From UBA7672 sp036733305 (lineage in GTDB: Bacteria > Pseudomonadota > Alphaproteobacteria > Caulobacterales > Hyphomonadaceae), in the NCBI GenBank assembly GCA_036733305.1, contig DAINAT010000005.1:1-64000 (forward strand): a stretch of DNA of 64,000 bases, read 5' to 3'. Below the pieces are notes generated by a model. The model searched no databases, had not been told where the DNA came from, and saw only the letters and a list, made by a program, of their open reading frames with translations. Below are positions 33,296 to 41,546 of the stretch, in pieces. The translations under genes and the position numbers were made by a program. Position 1 is the first letter of the stretch. Each line of letters starts with the position of its first letter.

Positions 33296-33839
33296 GCGGT
33301 TCGTACTCGAACCGTGGCACATCGCTGATTGTAGGCACACCGCTGGGCAGCGGCGTAAGTATCTGTTCGCGCGGCGGATCAATCACGTCGCGGAACAGAT
33401 AGCCAAGCCCGATGATCACCCCAAGGATGAACAGCGCTATCAGCGCCAGCACGAACCCGCGTATCGAGCGGTGGATAAACACCTCGAACTTCGCGATCCC
33501 GCCATCGGCCGAAATCTCGCGTGTCGTCACCAGCACCCAGAGATTGATCCCCGCGATCACCGTGCCAATCGGCACGACCAGCGCCAGCAACCCCGCCTGA
33601 ATCCACATAAGGCTCCGCGCCCACGACACGCCCTTGAGCAGACCGATGCCGCCAAGAAATGACGGCGCGAAAAACACAACCGCGACCATGCCGAACAGGC
33701 CGATCAGCAGCGCGATTTCATCTTCGTAAGCAGGGTCCCTTGCCGACAGCGCGATGCCAAGCGTCAGCAGGAACAGGCCAAGCCCAATCCCGCCTACGAT
33801 CGCGTGCGTCCACGCGAACATGCGCAACAGTTTCGGCAC
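33264..33839 (-). CDS. Four-helix membrane protein, function unknown
   Basis: A GTG with GGGGGAG upstream gives 191 residues; an ATG 18 bases later is the alternative. Four or five hydrophobic segments are visible near residues 10-30, 42-62, 72-95 and 125-150. A soluble proline-rich C-terminus (EQILTPLPSGVPTISDVPRF) follows. No family was recognised. Its last 32 bases overlap the 3' end of the convergent cyclophilin gene. The frame continues far upstream on the minus strand, but that part is antisense to the DUF1993 gene and is not coding. Confidence 0.6.
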   Translation of the reverse strand: MPKLLRMFAWTHAIVGGIGLGLFLLTLGIALSARDPAYEDEIALLIGLFGMVAVVFFAPSFLGGIGLLKGVSWARSLMWIQAGLLALVVPIGTVIAGINLWVLVTTREISADGGIAKFEVFIHRSIRGFVLALIALFILGVIIGLGYLFRDVIDPPREQILTPLPSGVPTISDVPRFEYEPPTSSPREPAR

Positions 33840-33983
33840 GCATCTCCCCCGATCCGCGACCGGCCAATCTTCGACCGGTATGACCGTGCTCCGGGAGACG
33901 CAAGTTGCTGCCCGCAAATTTTCTGCTGTCAGCCCGGACGCCCGCGCGGTAAGACATCGCCACAAACCGAGACGGGGCCACAC

Positions 33984-34499
33984 ATGACTGCATCGCTTTC
34001 CGCTTCCCTCAAAGGCTCCACCGCCCAGATGCTCGGCGCGCTCGGCGGCATCCTCAAAAAAGGCGCTGACCACGCCGCCGCCCACAAGCTGCCGGAAGAC
34101 GTCCTTCTGAACTTCCGCCTCTTCCCGGACATGTTCCCCCTCGCCCGCCAGGTCCAGATCGCCACCGATCAGGTAACGCGCGGCGCCGCCCGCCTCGCCG
34201 GAACGGACCTGCCCTCCTTCCCGGATGTCGAAACCTCCTTCGCCCAGCTGATTGAGCGCACGCAGAGGGCCAACGCCTACGTCCAGGGCGCAGCTTCCGA
34301 TGTGATCGACCAGCGCGCCGAAACGACGATCAACATCCCGATCGGCGGCGGCCAGGAACTGCCGATGACCTGCAGCGCCTACCTGTCCAGCTTCGTCTTC
34401 CCCAACCTCTATTTCCACTCCGCCACCGCCTACAACATCCTCCGCCATAACGGCGTCCTGCTCGGCAAACGCGACTTCCTCCGTCCGCCGGGGCAGTAA
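33984..34499 (+). CDS. DUF1993 domain-containing protein
   Basis: The 171-residue protein matches DUF1993, a four-helix-bundle family related to DinB/YfiT. It has a helical N-terminus (SLKGSTAQMLGALGGILKKG), LPEDVLLNFRLFPDMFPLAR (about 37-56) and HSATAYNILRHNGVLLGKRD near residues 144-163, with histidines where the family could bind metal. It is soluble, with no signal peptide. It is followed four bases later by the DUF3224 gene, forming a two-gene operon. The biochemical role is unknown. Confidence 0.85.
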   Translation: MTASLSASLKGSTAQMLGALGGILKKGADHAAAHKLPEDVLLNFRLFPDMFPLARQVQIATDQVTRGAARLAGTDLPSFPDVETSFAQLIERTQRANAYVQGAASDVIDQRAETTINIPIGGGQELPMTCSAYLSSFVFPNLYFHSATAYNILRHNGVLLGKRDFLRPPGQ

Positions 34500-34503
34500 G
34501 TAG

Positions 34504-34902
34504 ATGAAGCTGGCCAAAGGTCCCTTCACCGTGAAGCGCGCGCCCGAAAGCGTGCACGATCGCATGAAGGACCAGCTAGGCCGCTTCACGCTCGACAAGG
34601 TCTATAGCGGCGATCTCATCGGCACGGCCGCAGGCGAGATGATGGCGGCTGGCGGCACAGTCCCCGGCTCGGCTGGTTATGTCGCCATCGAGCGTGTCGA
34701 CGGCGAACTCGATGGCCGCAAGGGCACGTTCTATCTGCAGCACTACGGCATCATGGATCGCGGCGAAGGCACGCTGAAAATCGAAGTCATCCCCGACAGC
34801 GGCACAGGCGACCTCGCAGGCCTGACCGGCGAGATGAAGATCATCATCGCCCCGGGCGGCGCCCACGCCTACGAATTCAACTGGAAAATCGTAACGCGCT
34901 AG
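34504..34902 (+). CDS. DUF3224 domain-containing protein
   Basis: The 132-residue product matches DUF3224, a small lipocalin- or dirigent-like beta-barrel family. Visible blocks are the YSGDLIGTAAGEMM stretch (about 34-47), GYVAIERVDGELDGRKGTFY (about 58-77) and IMDRGEGTLKIEVIPDSGTG (about 83-102), with GDLAGLTGEM near the end. There is no signal peptide. It is coupled to the DUF1993 gene upstream. The function is unknown; allene-oxide-cyclase-like folds have been suggested for relatives. Confidence 0.82.
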   Translation: MKLAKGPFTVKRAPESVHDRMKDQLGRFTLDKVYSGDLIGTAAGEMMAAGGTVPGSAGYVAIERVDGELDGRKGTFYLQHYGIMDRGEGTLKIEVIPDSGTGDLAGLTGEMKIIIAPGGAHAYEFNWKIVTR

Positions 34903-34972
34903 CCAGCAGCGCAACTGACGCCAAAGCGTCATGAAGGGCTTCTAAGTGTCATCCCGCAGAGGGAGACGGACC

Positions 34973-36598
34973 ATGGCCTTCATCATCAATCGCCGCGGAC
35001 TTCTTGCCAGCGGCGCAGCCGGCCTTGCTCTGGCCAGTCTTCCGGGCCGGGCCTTCGCCCAATCGCTCACCGGCTTCACCCACGGCGTCGCATCCGGCGA
35101 CCCGCGCCAGCGCAGCGTCACACTGTGGACGCGCTATGTCGCCTCCGGCCCTACCCGCCTCCGCGTCGACATTGCCGAAGACGAAGCCTTCCAGCGCACA
35201 GTCATGACCGGCGATACCGAAGCCTCGCCCGTCTACGACAGCTGCGCCCACGCCCGCGTCGATGGCCTGCAACCGGGCCGCTGGTATTATTACCGCTTCA
35301 CAGCCCCCGATGGCGCGGTCTCGGAAACCGGCCGCACGCGCACGCTTCCCCCCGCCGGCGCAGAGCGCTTCCGCATGGCAGTGGTCGGCTGCTCCAACGG
35401 CACGTCGGGCTGGTTCAACGCCTACGCCCATGCCGCCGCCCGCGACGATCTCGACCTCGTCGTCCACACCGGCGACTACATCTACGAATCTCCAGTCACA
35501 CGCGCCGACGCCCAACCGGGCATCGCGCAGGCACGTGGCCTCATGCCCGCAGGCGAGGTCGTCCGCCTTGCTGAGTACCGCCAGCGCTACGCCAGCTATC
35601 GCAACGACCCCGATCTGCGAGCACTGCATCGCCGCCTGCCGATGATCGCGGTGTGGGACGATCACGAGACCGCCAACAATTCCTGGGCCACCGGCGCCGA
35701 CGCGCACGATCCCGCCACCGAAGGCGATTGGGAAACCCGCAAGGCCGCCGGCGTGCGCGCCTGGCGTGAATGGCTGCCGATGAAGTCCGACTGGTATGAC
35801 AGCTACCAGATCGGCGACCTCGCCACCATGTTCCGCCTCGAAACCCGCCTGCTGGGCCGTACCAAGCAACTCGACGACGATCTCGCAACCCTCTTTGCAT
35901 CTGGCGGCGACACCGCCGCCAAGCTGTCCGCCTTCAGATCCGGCCAGCTCGCCGACCCCAATCGCTCGATGATGGGCGCGGGCCAGGAACGCTGGCTCGC
36001 CGATGGTCTCAAGGCGTCCGTCAATTCCGCCGCGCGCTGGCAGATCCTCGCCCAGCAAGTCATCGTCGGCGCCACGCAATTCCCCAAGCCTTCAGCGGCG
36101 TGGGTCAAAGGCGGCATCCCGCCTGAAATGCAAGCCGACATGGCGCGCCGCGAACAGCTCATCGCAGCCGGCATGCCCTACTCACTCGACAAGTGGGACG
36201 GCTATCCCGCCGCGCGCCAACGCCTCTACGACAGCGCCCGCGCCGCCAACGCCAACCTCGTCACGCTCACAGGCGACAGCCACAACGCCTGGGCCTTCGA
36301 CCTCGCCGACGACAAGGGCCGCCTCGGCGTCGAGTTCGCCGGCCAGAGCGTATCATCCTACGGCTTCGAACGCCGCTTCAACGGCGACGCCGCCAAGCTG
36401 GCCTCCGACTTCATCGCCGCCAACAACGACCTGAAATGGATGGACACCAGCCAGCGCGGCTACTTCACGCTCGACATCACGCGCGATCGCATCGAGGCCG
36501 AATACCTCTTCATCCCCGCCGCCAACGGCCGCTCCACAACCGTCACAGGCCGCAAGACGATCACCGTCGCGCACGACTCGCGAACCCTCTCGGTGTAA
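34973..36598 (+). CDS. phoD: PhoD-like alkaline phosphatase, Tat-exported
   Basis: The ATG with GAGGGAGA upstream starts a 541-residue precursor with a twin-arginine signal (INRRGLLASG, R7-R8, cleavage after AFA). An N-terminal fibronectin-like PhoD domain (about 35-130) is followed by the metallophosphoesterase core: VVHTGDYIYE, WDDHETANN, MGAGQERWL, and TLTGDSHNAWAF. The residues bind calcium and iron in PhoD enzymes, which release phosphate from phospho-esters in the periplasm. A GTG 27 bases upstream is an alternative start. Phosphate-starvation control is usual for the family, but no Pho box was found. Confidence 0.9.
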   Translation: MAFIINRRGLLASGAAGLALASLPGRAFAQSLTGFTHGVASGDPRQRSVTLWTRYVASGPTRLRVDIAEDEAFQRTVMTGDTEASPVYDSCAHARVDGLQPGRWYYYRFTAPDGAVSETGRTRTLPPAGAERFRMAVVGCSNGTSGWFNAYAHAAARDDLDLVVHTGDYIYESPVTRADAQPGIAQARGLMPAGEVVRLAEYRQRYASYRNDPDLRALHRRLPMIAVWDDHETANNSWATGADAHDPATEGDWETRKAAGVRAWREWLPMKSDWYDSYQIGDLATMFRLETRLLGRTKQLDDDLATLFASGGDTAAKLSAFRSGQLADPNRSMMGAGQERWLADGLKASVNSAARWQILAQQVIVGATQFPKPSAAWVKGGIPPEMQADMARREQLIAAGMPYSLDKWDGYPAARQRLYDSARAANANLVTLTGDSHNAWAFDLADDKGRLGVEFAGQSVSSYGFERRFNGDAAKLASDFIAANNDLKWMDTSQRGYFTLDITRDRIEAEYLFIPAANGRSTTVTGRKTITVAHDSRTLSV

Positions 36599-36640
36599 GC
36601 GAGATGTTCGGCTGACCTTAGCTTAGCCGGCGCACCTTGT

Positions 36641-36728
36641 TCCGCTCATCCCGGCGCAAGCCGGGACCCAGGGTCACGCCCACCGGAACAAGCCGCTCTG
36701 GATCCCGGCTTACGCCGGGACGAGCGGA
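36641..36728. repeat. Palindromic intergenic repeat, family B copy 1
   Basis: Two inverted units, each containing the TCCCGGCG(C/T)AAGCCGGGA hairpin, pair with each other over about 33 bases with a few mismatches (36641-36673 with 36696-36728). A single half-unit of the same sequence occurs at 56000-56032. The element lies between two convergent transcription units (phoD and the Gly-tail operon) and may act as a bidirectional terminator. Confidence 0.8.
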
Positions 36729-36756
36729 GATGGATCTGCGCTAAAGTAACAACAGG

Positions 36757-38298
36757 CTAGAACCGCCCGCCGGTCTTGAAGCCGCCGCCGCCACTTCGGC
36801 CACCGCCACCGCCACCACCGCCGGAACCGCCACCCCAACCACCACCGCCGCCCCAGCCGCCACCGCCCCAACCGCCGCCACCCCAGCGACCACCACGCGT
36901 GGCCTGCTTGATGACTTCGCCGAGAATGACGCCGGCAACGACTTCACCCGTGCTGATATTCCGGCCACGCTTGCGACCGCCGAAATAATCGTCGTCATTC
37001 CGCGGCGCCTGGCGGATGGTCGCCTGGATCGCACGCCACAACGCCTCGCCATCCGGCGCCGGCCCTTTACCATAAGCCTCCAGCGCCGCCTCGAACGCGC
37101 CGCGCAGCACCATCACATACGGGCTATCAAGCCCCGCTTCCTTGAAGCGCCGACGCACGGTCTCCAGCGTATCCGCCCCTGCCCGACGGCGAGACGGCAG
37201 CGCTTCGACATTGCGCCAGTTCACTTCCAGCTGCAGTTCTTCGGTCCGCAGGCGGATCAGGGCATCAACGATACGATCGTCATCCGGCGTCGTCGTCTCG
37301 GCAGCGAGCACTTTCAGATCCGGGAAGCTCGCCTTGGCCAGCCCCTCTTCGATCACCAGCCGCGCCTTCTCCTGCGGACCAGCATCGCCACTGGCCGCGC
37401 GTTCCTGCTGCTCGCGCAGCGAACGATGCGTCGCCTCGGCCCCGCCCAGCGCGACATCCAGCGCCTTGAGTTTTTCTTTCGCCTGCACCAGCTCGCCCGC
37501 CAGCTTGTTGGCGCCGCGCTCTTCCAGCTTCTGCGCTTCAAAGCGTTCGATCGCCGCCTGCGCCTCAGCCTCTTCCAGCCGCATCGACGCCATGTGCTCG
37601 GCGATACGATCCGGCAACTCGGTCAGGCGCGCATAGTTCAGATACGCCTCGTCATAGCGGCACAGCTTGGCCACCCAATTATCGAGCATGCGCGAGAGCC
37701 CGGTCTTGCGATACTCCGGCGTACGGAACTTGCGCTCCCACAGATACGAGAACAGCGGATCGGTCTGATACGGCTTGCCCTTCTCCGAGCGATCCGCTTT
37801 CGCCAGCTCAAGCTTCTGCTCCGCCCGCACCGCGACGGCCTTGGCTTCTTCATAGCCCTGCTTCAGCCCGATATAGCCGGAATCGGATTGCACTTCCGTC
37901 TCGACCGTCGCCGTCAGCGTCTCGTAAGCGCTGAGCGCCGCATCAACCTCGGTTTCGCCCGAACGGCGCCTGGCTTCCGCATCCTTCAGCGCGCCTTCGG
38001 CTTTCTCGACATCTCCGCCAATCGTGGCGAGAAACATCTTGTGCTCGGCGAGCAATTTGCTCGCAGCCTGCTCGGCCGCCGACAGCGTCTCATCCGCACC
38101 AGACTTGATGACGTCGATCCTGATACGCGCCAGCTCACGATAGCTTTCAGCCTTCAACCGCGCGAGATCCGCGCGCCTGCGCGAATGCCCATCCGCCGCC
38201 TGCGCCGCCGCGTTGAACTCCTCCCGCGCGCCAGACGTCAGCGTGTCCAGCCTGTGGAGCGCATCGCGACCGGTTATGACATCGTCATAAGCGCCCAT
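36757..38298 (-). CDS. Coiled-coil protein with glycine-rich C-terminal tail, function unknown
   Basis: The ATG shares its first base with the stop of the upstream gene (TGATG), giving 513 residues. Residues about 30-330 are long charged helices with coiled-coil character. A folded segment around 340-440 contains DDRIVDALIRLRTEELQLEV. The last 60 residues are a Gly/Trp-rich tail of WGGGG repeats ending in GGRF, like tails of TPM-domain and other envelope-associated proteins. A short hydrophobic EVVAGVILGEVIKQA precedes the tail. It is the last gene of a three-gene operon. Confidence 0.75.
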   Translation of the reverse strand: MGAYDDVITGRDALHRLDTLTSGAREEFNAAAQAADGHSRRRADLARLKAESYRELARIRIDVIKSGADETLSAAEQAASKLLAEHKMFLATIGGDVEKAEGALKDAEARRRSGETEVDAALSAYETLTATVETEVQSDSGYIGLKQGYEEAKAVAVRAEQKLELAKADRSEKGKPYQTDPLFSYLWERKFRTPEYRKTGLSRMLDNWVAKLCRYDEAYLNYARLTELPDRIAEHMASMRLEEAEAQAAIERFEAQKLEERGANKLAGELVQAKEKLKALDVALGGAEATHRSLREQQERAASGDAGPQEKARLVIEEGLAKASFPDLKVLAAETTTPDDDRIVDALIRLRTEELQLEVNWRNVEALPSRRRAGADTLETVRRRFKEAGLDSPYVMVLRGAFEAALEAYGKGPAPDGEALWRAIQATIRQAPRNDDDYFGGRKRGRNISTGEVVAGVILGEVIKQATRGGRWGGGGWGGGGWGGGGGWGGGSGGGGGGGGRSGGGGFKTGGRF

Positions 38299-39257
38299 CA
38301 CTCATCCCACTCCGTGAGCGCGCCGCCTGGAAGAGCCGTCGCCCAGTCGGCCTCAAGCTCGCCTCGCGCCTTGTATCCAAGAATATCGTTGGTGACGATG
38401 CCGCCAGAGCTTTGCTTCTCAGCTGCCACGCGATCGAACGTCACCTTGTCGACGCGCTGCGCCCATTTGCTGACGCTTTCCGTCTTCTGCGTCTCGATGC
38501 TGGTGACCGGCACTTTCAGCACACGCCCGCCAGGCGCCACCGCTTCGACCACGAGATAGTAATGCATCACGTTCGGCTGGTCGTTCGACTGCCGCCAGAA
38601 GCCCGTATCCTCGCCCGGCCGCGCCACGATGCGAACATCGTATTCCTGCGCGAGCTTGTCGTTCATCGCCTTCAGCGTCTCGACCTGCGTGCGGGCAGCG
38701 GCGTGATCGTTGGCGGCCACGGCGCGCTGGCCCTCGGCTGCAAGGCTGGCGAGTTGCGCATCCACCACCGGCTCGACGGCCAGCTTCTGCCCTTCGGCAA
38801 GCAGCCGTGAAATCTCGTTGGGCATCGCACGCCATTCATTGGCCTGCGGAATCGCCCAGAACACCTGCCATCCGATCAGTAACGCCGCGATCGCGCCCGT
38901 GAACGTCATGGCGGCGGGCAGCCATTTCTTGCGGCTGACATAGAGCTTCGCCAGCTTCACCGAAAAGGTGTTGGCTGGCGGCTTGTAGACGAAGCGTTGC
39001 TCGGCCAGCGCCTTCACGCCGTCCTTCAGGATCTTGTCGGGCACCGCAATGCCCTGCGCGTCGTAGATTTCCTTCAGCCGGGCAACCAGCTGCTCCTCAC
39101 GCGCATCCTCGTTCAGTTCCTGATCGACGATGCGAACGCGATGGCGCAGCGTGTCGACCACATCCATGGCCAACATCACATCGTCGAGCTTCCGGGGTTC
39201 GTCCGCTAGGGCGGGAGCTGTCGCTCCCGCCTTCGCCGGAACAGTCGTGTCGCTCAT
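38298..39257 (-). CDS. DUF6384-like single-pass membrane protein
   Basis: The 319-residue protein has a conserved N-terminal domain (about 20-95: PRKLDDVMLAMDVVDTLRHR, then the VDQELNEDAREEQLVARLKE helix). A basic stretch (LYVSRKKWLPA) comes before one transmembrane helix (about 115-135) and a C-terminal extracytoplasmic domain. That domain contains NVMHYYLVVEAVAPGGRVLK. The N-terminal pattern fits what is annotated as DUF6384. It lies 13 bases after the TelA-like gene and overlaps the next gene by one base, so the three products are likely made in fixed ratio and may form an envelope complex. Confidence 0.75.
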   Translation of the reverse strand: MSDTTVPAKAGATAPALADEPRKLDDVMLAMDVVDTLRHRVRIVDQELNEDAREEQLVARLKEIYDAQGIAVPDKILKDGVKALAEQRFVYKPPANTFSVKLAKLYVSRKKWLPAAMTFTGAIAALLIGWQVFWAIPQANEWRAMPNEISRLLAEGQKLAVEPVVDAQLASLAAEGQRAVAANDHAAARTQVETLKAMNDKLAQEYDVRIVARPGEDTGFWRQSNDQPNVMHYYLVVEAVAPGGRVLKVPVTSIETQKTESVSKWAQRVDKVTFDRVAAEKQSSGGIVTNDILGYKARGELEADWATALPGGALTEWDE

Positions 39258-39270
39258 GAAGCCAAATCAC

Positions 39271-40455
39271 TCACGAAGTAGTCACGGTCAGCGCAGCCGC
39301 AGCGCCCTGCGCAACCAGTTCAGCCATGCGCTTCTTGCCGTCTTCAACCGCCTCACGGATCTCTTTCGAGTTCTCGGTGGCAAGCTTGCGCATCTCGGCG
39401 ATGATGCCGATCGAACGCTCCTGGTACGACACAACCGAGTCGACCAGCTTCTTGACCGCAGCAGCCGAAATCGTCGGGCCGTAGCCGGCCTTGAGCGCCG
39501 CTTCCTGCACCTTCGTGCCGATCTCGCTCAGCGTCTCAAGCGACTGATCGATGCCCTTTTTCATGCTCTCCAGCGCCTGCGTCGATTCATGCAGGCCGAA
39601 CATGCCCGTGAACGTCGCCGACAGCGCCGTCAGCACAACTTCGTTGGTGCCGAAGAACGACACGGACTGCGCATAGATGCGCTCCTTGGCGTTGGTCGTC
39701 TGCACCAGACGCGCCATGATCACTTCCGACGTGTTGTAGCCGATCGTGATGTTGTCCGAGAGGTCCTTGGCGATCTGGTAGCGCTTCTCTTCGGTCTGCA
39801 GCGCGCGCAGCTCCTCGTCGCGCTTGAGCTCCAGCGACGAACGCTCTGCCGGCTCCGTACCCGCATAGGCAAGGATCGCATCGGCCGCCGCCTTCATCCG
39901 GGCCTTGGCTTCTTCGAGCTTGATCTCGCCAGCCTTCAGCACATCCAGCGCCAGAACTTCCGACTGCTTCAGCGCGCCACGAAAATCCATATAGGCTTCG
40001 AGGATCAGATGCTCTTTCTCGATCTGGACCTTCGTGTCCTTCTGCACGTCGAGATACACGGTCTTGATCTTGTCGAAGCGCTGGGCGATGTCGCCGCGCG
40101 TCATCTTCATCCAGGTGTTCGACAGCCGCTCCATCGTGGAGATCTTGCCGTCGGCATACTGGTCGACGAGGCTCTTCGCGTCATCGCGGATCGAGTTGAA
40201 CGAGTTGGTGATATCCTGATAGCGCTCGCCCACCGTGATGGCCGAGATATGCTCACGCACAACGTCGTTGAACACGGACATCTGGTCGAGCGTGCGCGCG
40301 ATCGACGTCACCTTGTCCGGCTGCAGCTCGGTGATCTGGTTGAGCAGCGCGACAACCGGCGCCGGGTCACCCTTCTTGTCGGGGAACAGGCCAAGCTTTC
40401 TCAAGCTTGCCACTGCCTTGTCGAGATACTGAAGCGCCGTCGGGCTACCCGCCAT
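39271..40455 (-). CDS. TelA-like coiled-coil protein, first gene of the operon
   Basis: The ATG has a GAGGGAG ribosome binding site; the product has 394 residues. It is mostly helical, with LDQMSVFNDVVREHISAITV, VGERYQDITNSFNSIRDDAK and a long middle helix with LILEAYMDFRGALKQSEVLA. A C-terminal segment (SLETLSEIGTKVQEAALKAG, RSIGIIAEMRKLATENSKEI) recalls toxic-anion-resistance TelA proteins. No signal peptide or membrane helix is seen. The relation to TelA is an impression from helix patterns. Its tight operon with a membrane partner points to an envelope-stress role. Confidence 0.7.
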   Translation of the reverse strand: MAGSPTALQYLDKAVASLRKLGLFPDKKGDPAPVVALLNQITELQPDKVTSIARTLDQMSVFNDVVREHISAITVGERYQDITNSFNSIRDDAKSLVDQYADGKISTMERLSNTWMKMTRGDIAQRFDKIKTVYLDVQKDTKVQIEKEHLILEAYMDFRGALKQSEVLALDVLKAGEIKLEEAKARMKAAADAILAYAGTEPAERSSLELKRDEELRALQTEEKRYQIAKDLSDNITIGYNTSEVIMARLVQTTNAKERIYAQSVSFFGTNEVVLTALSATFTGMFGLHESTQALESMKKGIDQSLETLSEIGTKVQEAALKAGYGPTISAAAVKKLVDSVVSYQERSIGIIAEMRKLATENSKEIREAVEDGKKRMAELVAQGAAAALTVTTS

Positions 40456-40631
40456 CGTTCTGACTCCCTCGTGTCTGCGCTGTAATGATCCAGCGCACAT
40501 TACGACAATACGTGTCCCTGTTCTTAGCGCCTACAAGGGATTAGCGGGAGAATTTTTTCGATAATCGATATCGTTTGCAGGTCTTCGCGCGTCTGGATAA
40601 CTCTAGAGGTCCAAACTCGCCGAGAATCCCC

Positions 40632-41531
40632 ATGATCCGCTACGCTCTCGCTCCCCTGCTGCTCCTTGCTTCGGCCTGCGCCAGCGCGCCCGCCGGCGCC
40701 CCCCCGACCACCACACCCGCCGAACTGCACGCGCGCGTCGCCTCCTTCGCGCAACCGACCCAGGACGGCCGCCTCGCAGCGCTGAAAGCACAGCTGGACG
40801 CAGCAAAGCTCAGCTATGTCGTCGAGGATTTCCCCGGCAAACGCCCCTCCGGCCCCGGCCACAACGTTGTCGTCCGCACCGGCCCCGCAACCGGCAAAGC
40901 CATTCTCCTCGCCGCCCATTATGACGCCGTAGTCATGCCTGACGGCAAGCTTGTCGACGCCGTCGTCGACAACGCCGCCTCCGTCGTATCGATGATTGAA
41001 ACCATGCAACGCGTCTCCGGCCGTGCGAAACGCCCGGTCATCCTGCTGCTGACGGACCAGGAAGAACTCGGCCTCGTCGGCGCCAAGGCCTATGTCGAAA
41101 AGCACGGCACTGAGAACCTCGCCGCAGTCATCAACGCCGACATCAATGCCTATGGCGACACGCTGATGCACGGCCTCAACAACGGCCCGCAGTCCGCCGG
41201 CATCACGCAAGCCGTCCGCGAGCTCTGCGTCGCGCGGGCCAAGCCCTGCCTCGACTTCCCGGAATATCCGCCCAGCGACGATCAGGTCTTCTCCGCCGCC
41301 GGCGTCCCCACCGTATCTCTCGGCTACCTGCCTAGGTCGGAAGCCGAGATCCTGAAGATATTCATGGCCGATCCCGCAGCCGCGATGAAGAACAAGCTGC
41401 CCATGCCGGCAATCCTCGGCCTGATCCACACCCCGAACGACAAGATCGAGAAAGTCGACCCCGCCACCCTGGCCGCCTCCGCTGATTTCTTCACAGCGCT
41501 GGTGATGAAACTGGATAGCGAACTGCCTTGA
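40632..41531 (+). CDS. M28 family zinc metallopeptidase, probable lipoprotein
   Basis: The 299-residue precursor begins with a lipoprotein-like signal (MIRYALAPLLLLASAC, Cys16). The peptidase M28 core shows AAHYDAV (His96, Asp98), VVDNAAS (Asp113), DQEELG (Glu144/145), INADINAYG (Asp170) and a final LIHTPNDK (His266), the expected two-zinc ligands. M28 enzymes are aminopeptidases or carboxypeptidases. The predicted location is the periplasm or outer membrane. It is divergent from the coiled-coil operon and convergent with the acyltransferase gene. The upstream start was rejected because it adds a non-signal leader. Confidence 0.87.
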   Translation: MIRYALAPLLLLASACASAPAGAPPTTTPAELHARVASFAQPTQDGRLAALKAQLDAAKLSYVVEDFPGKRPSGPGHNVVVRTGPATGKAILLAAHYDAVVMPDGKLVDAVVDNAASVVSMIETMQRVSGRAKRPVILLLTDQEELGLVGAKAYVEKHGTENLAAVINADINAYGDTLMHGLNNGPQSAGITQAVRELCVARAKPCLDFPEYPPSDDQVFSAAGVPTVSLGYLPRSEAEILKIFMADPAAAMKNKLPMPAILGLIHTPNDKIEKVDPATLAASADFFTALVMKLDSELP

Positions 41532-41546
41532 GCCAGCAACGACTGT

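Noticed and set aside
33840..34598. Upstream extension of the membrane protein at 33264-33839
   Set aside because: It would run antisense through the DUF1993 gene; a GTG with a good ribosome binding site exists at 33839.
36770..36900. Repetitive GC-rich tract that resembles a tandem repeat or CRISPR-like array
   Set aside because: It is the coding sequence for the WGGGG-rich tail of the minus-strand protein, in frame and with synonymous variation; there are no spacers.
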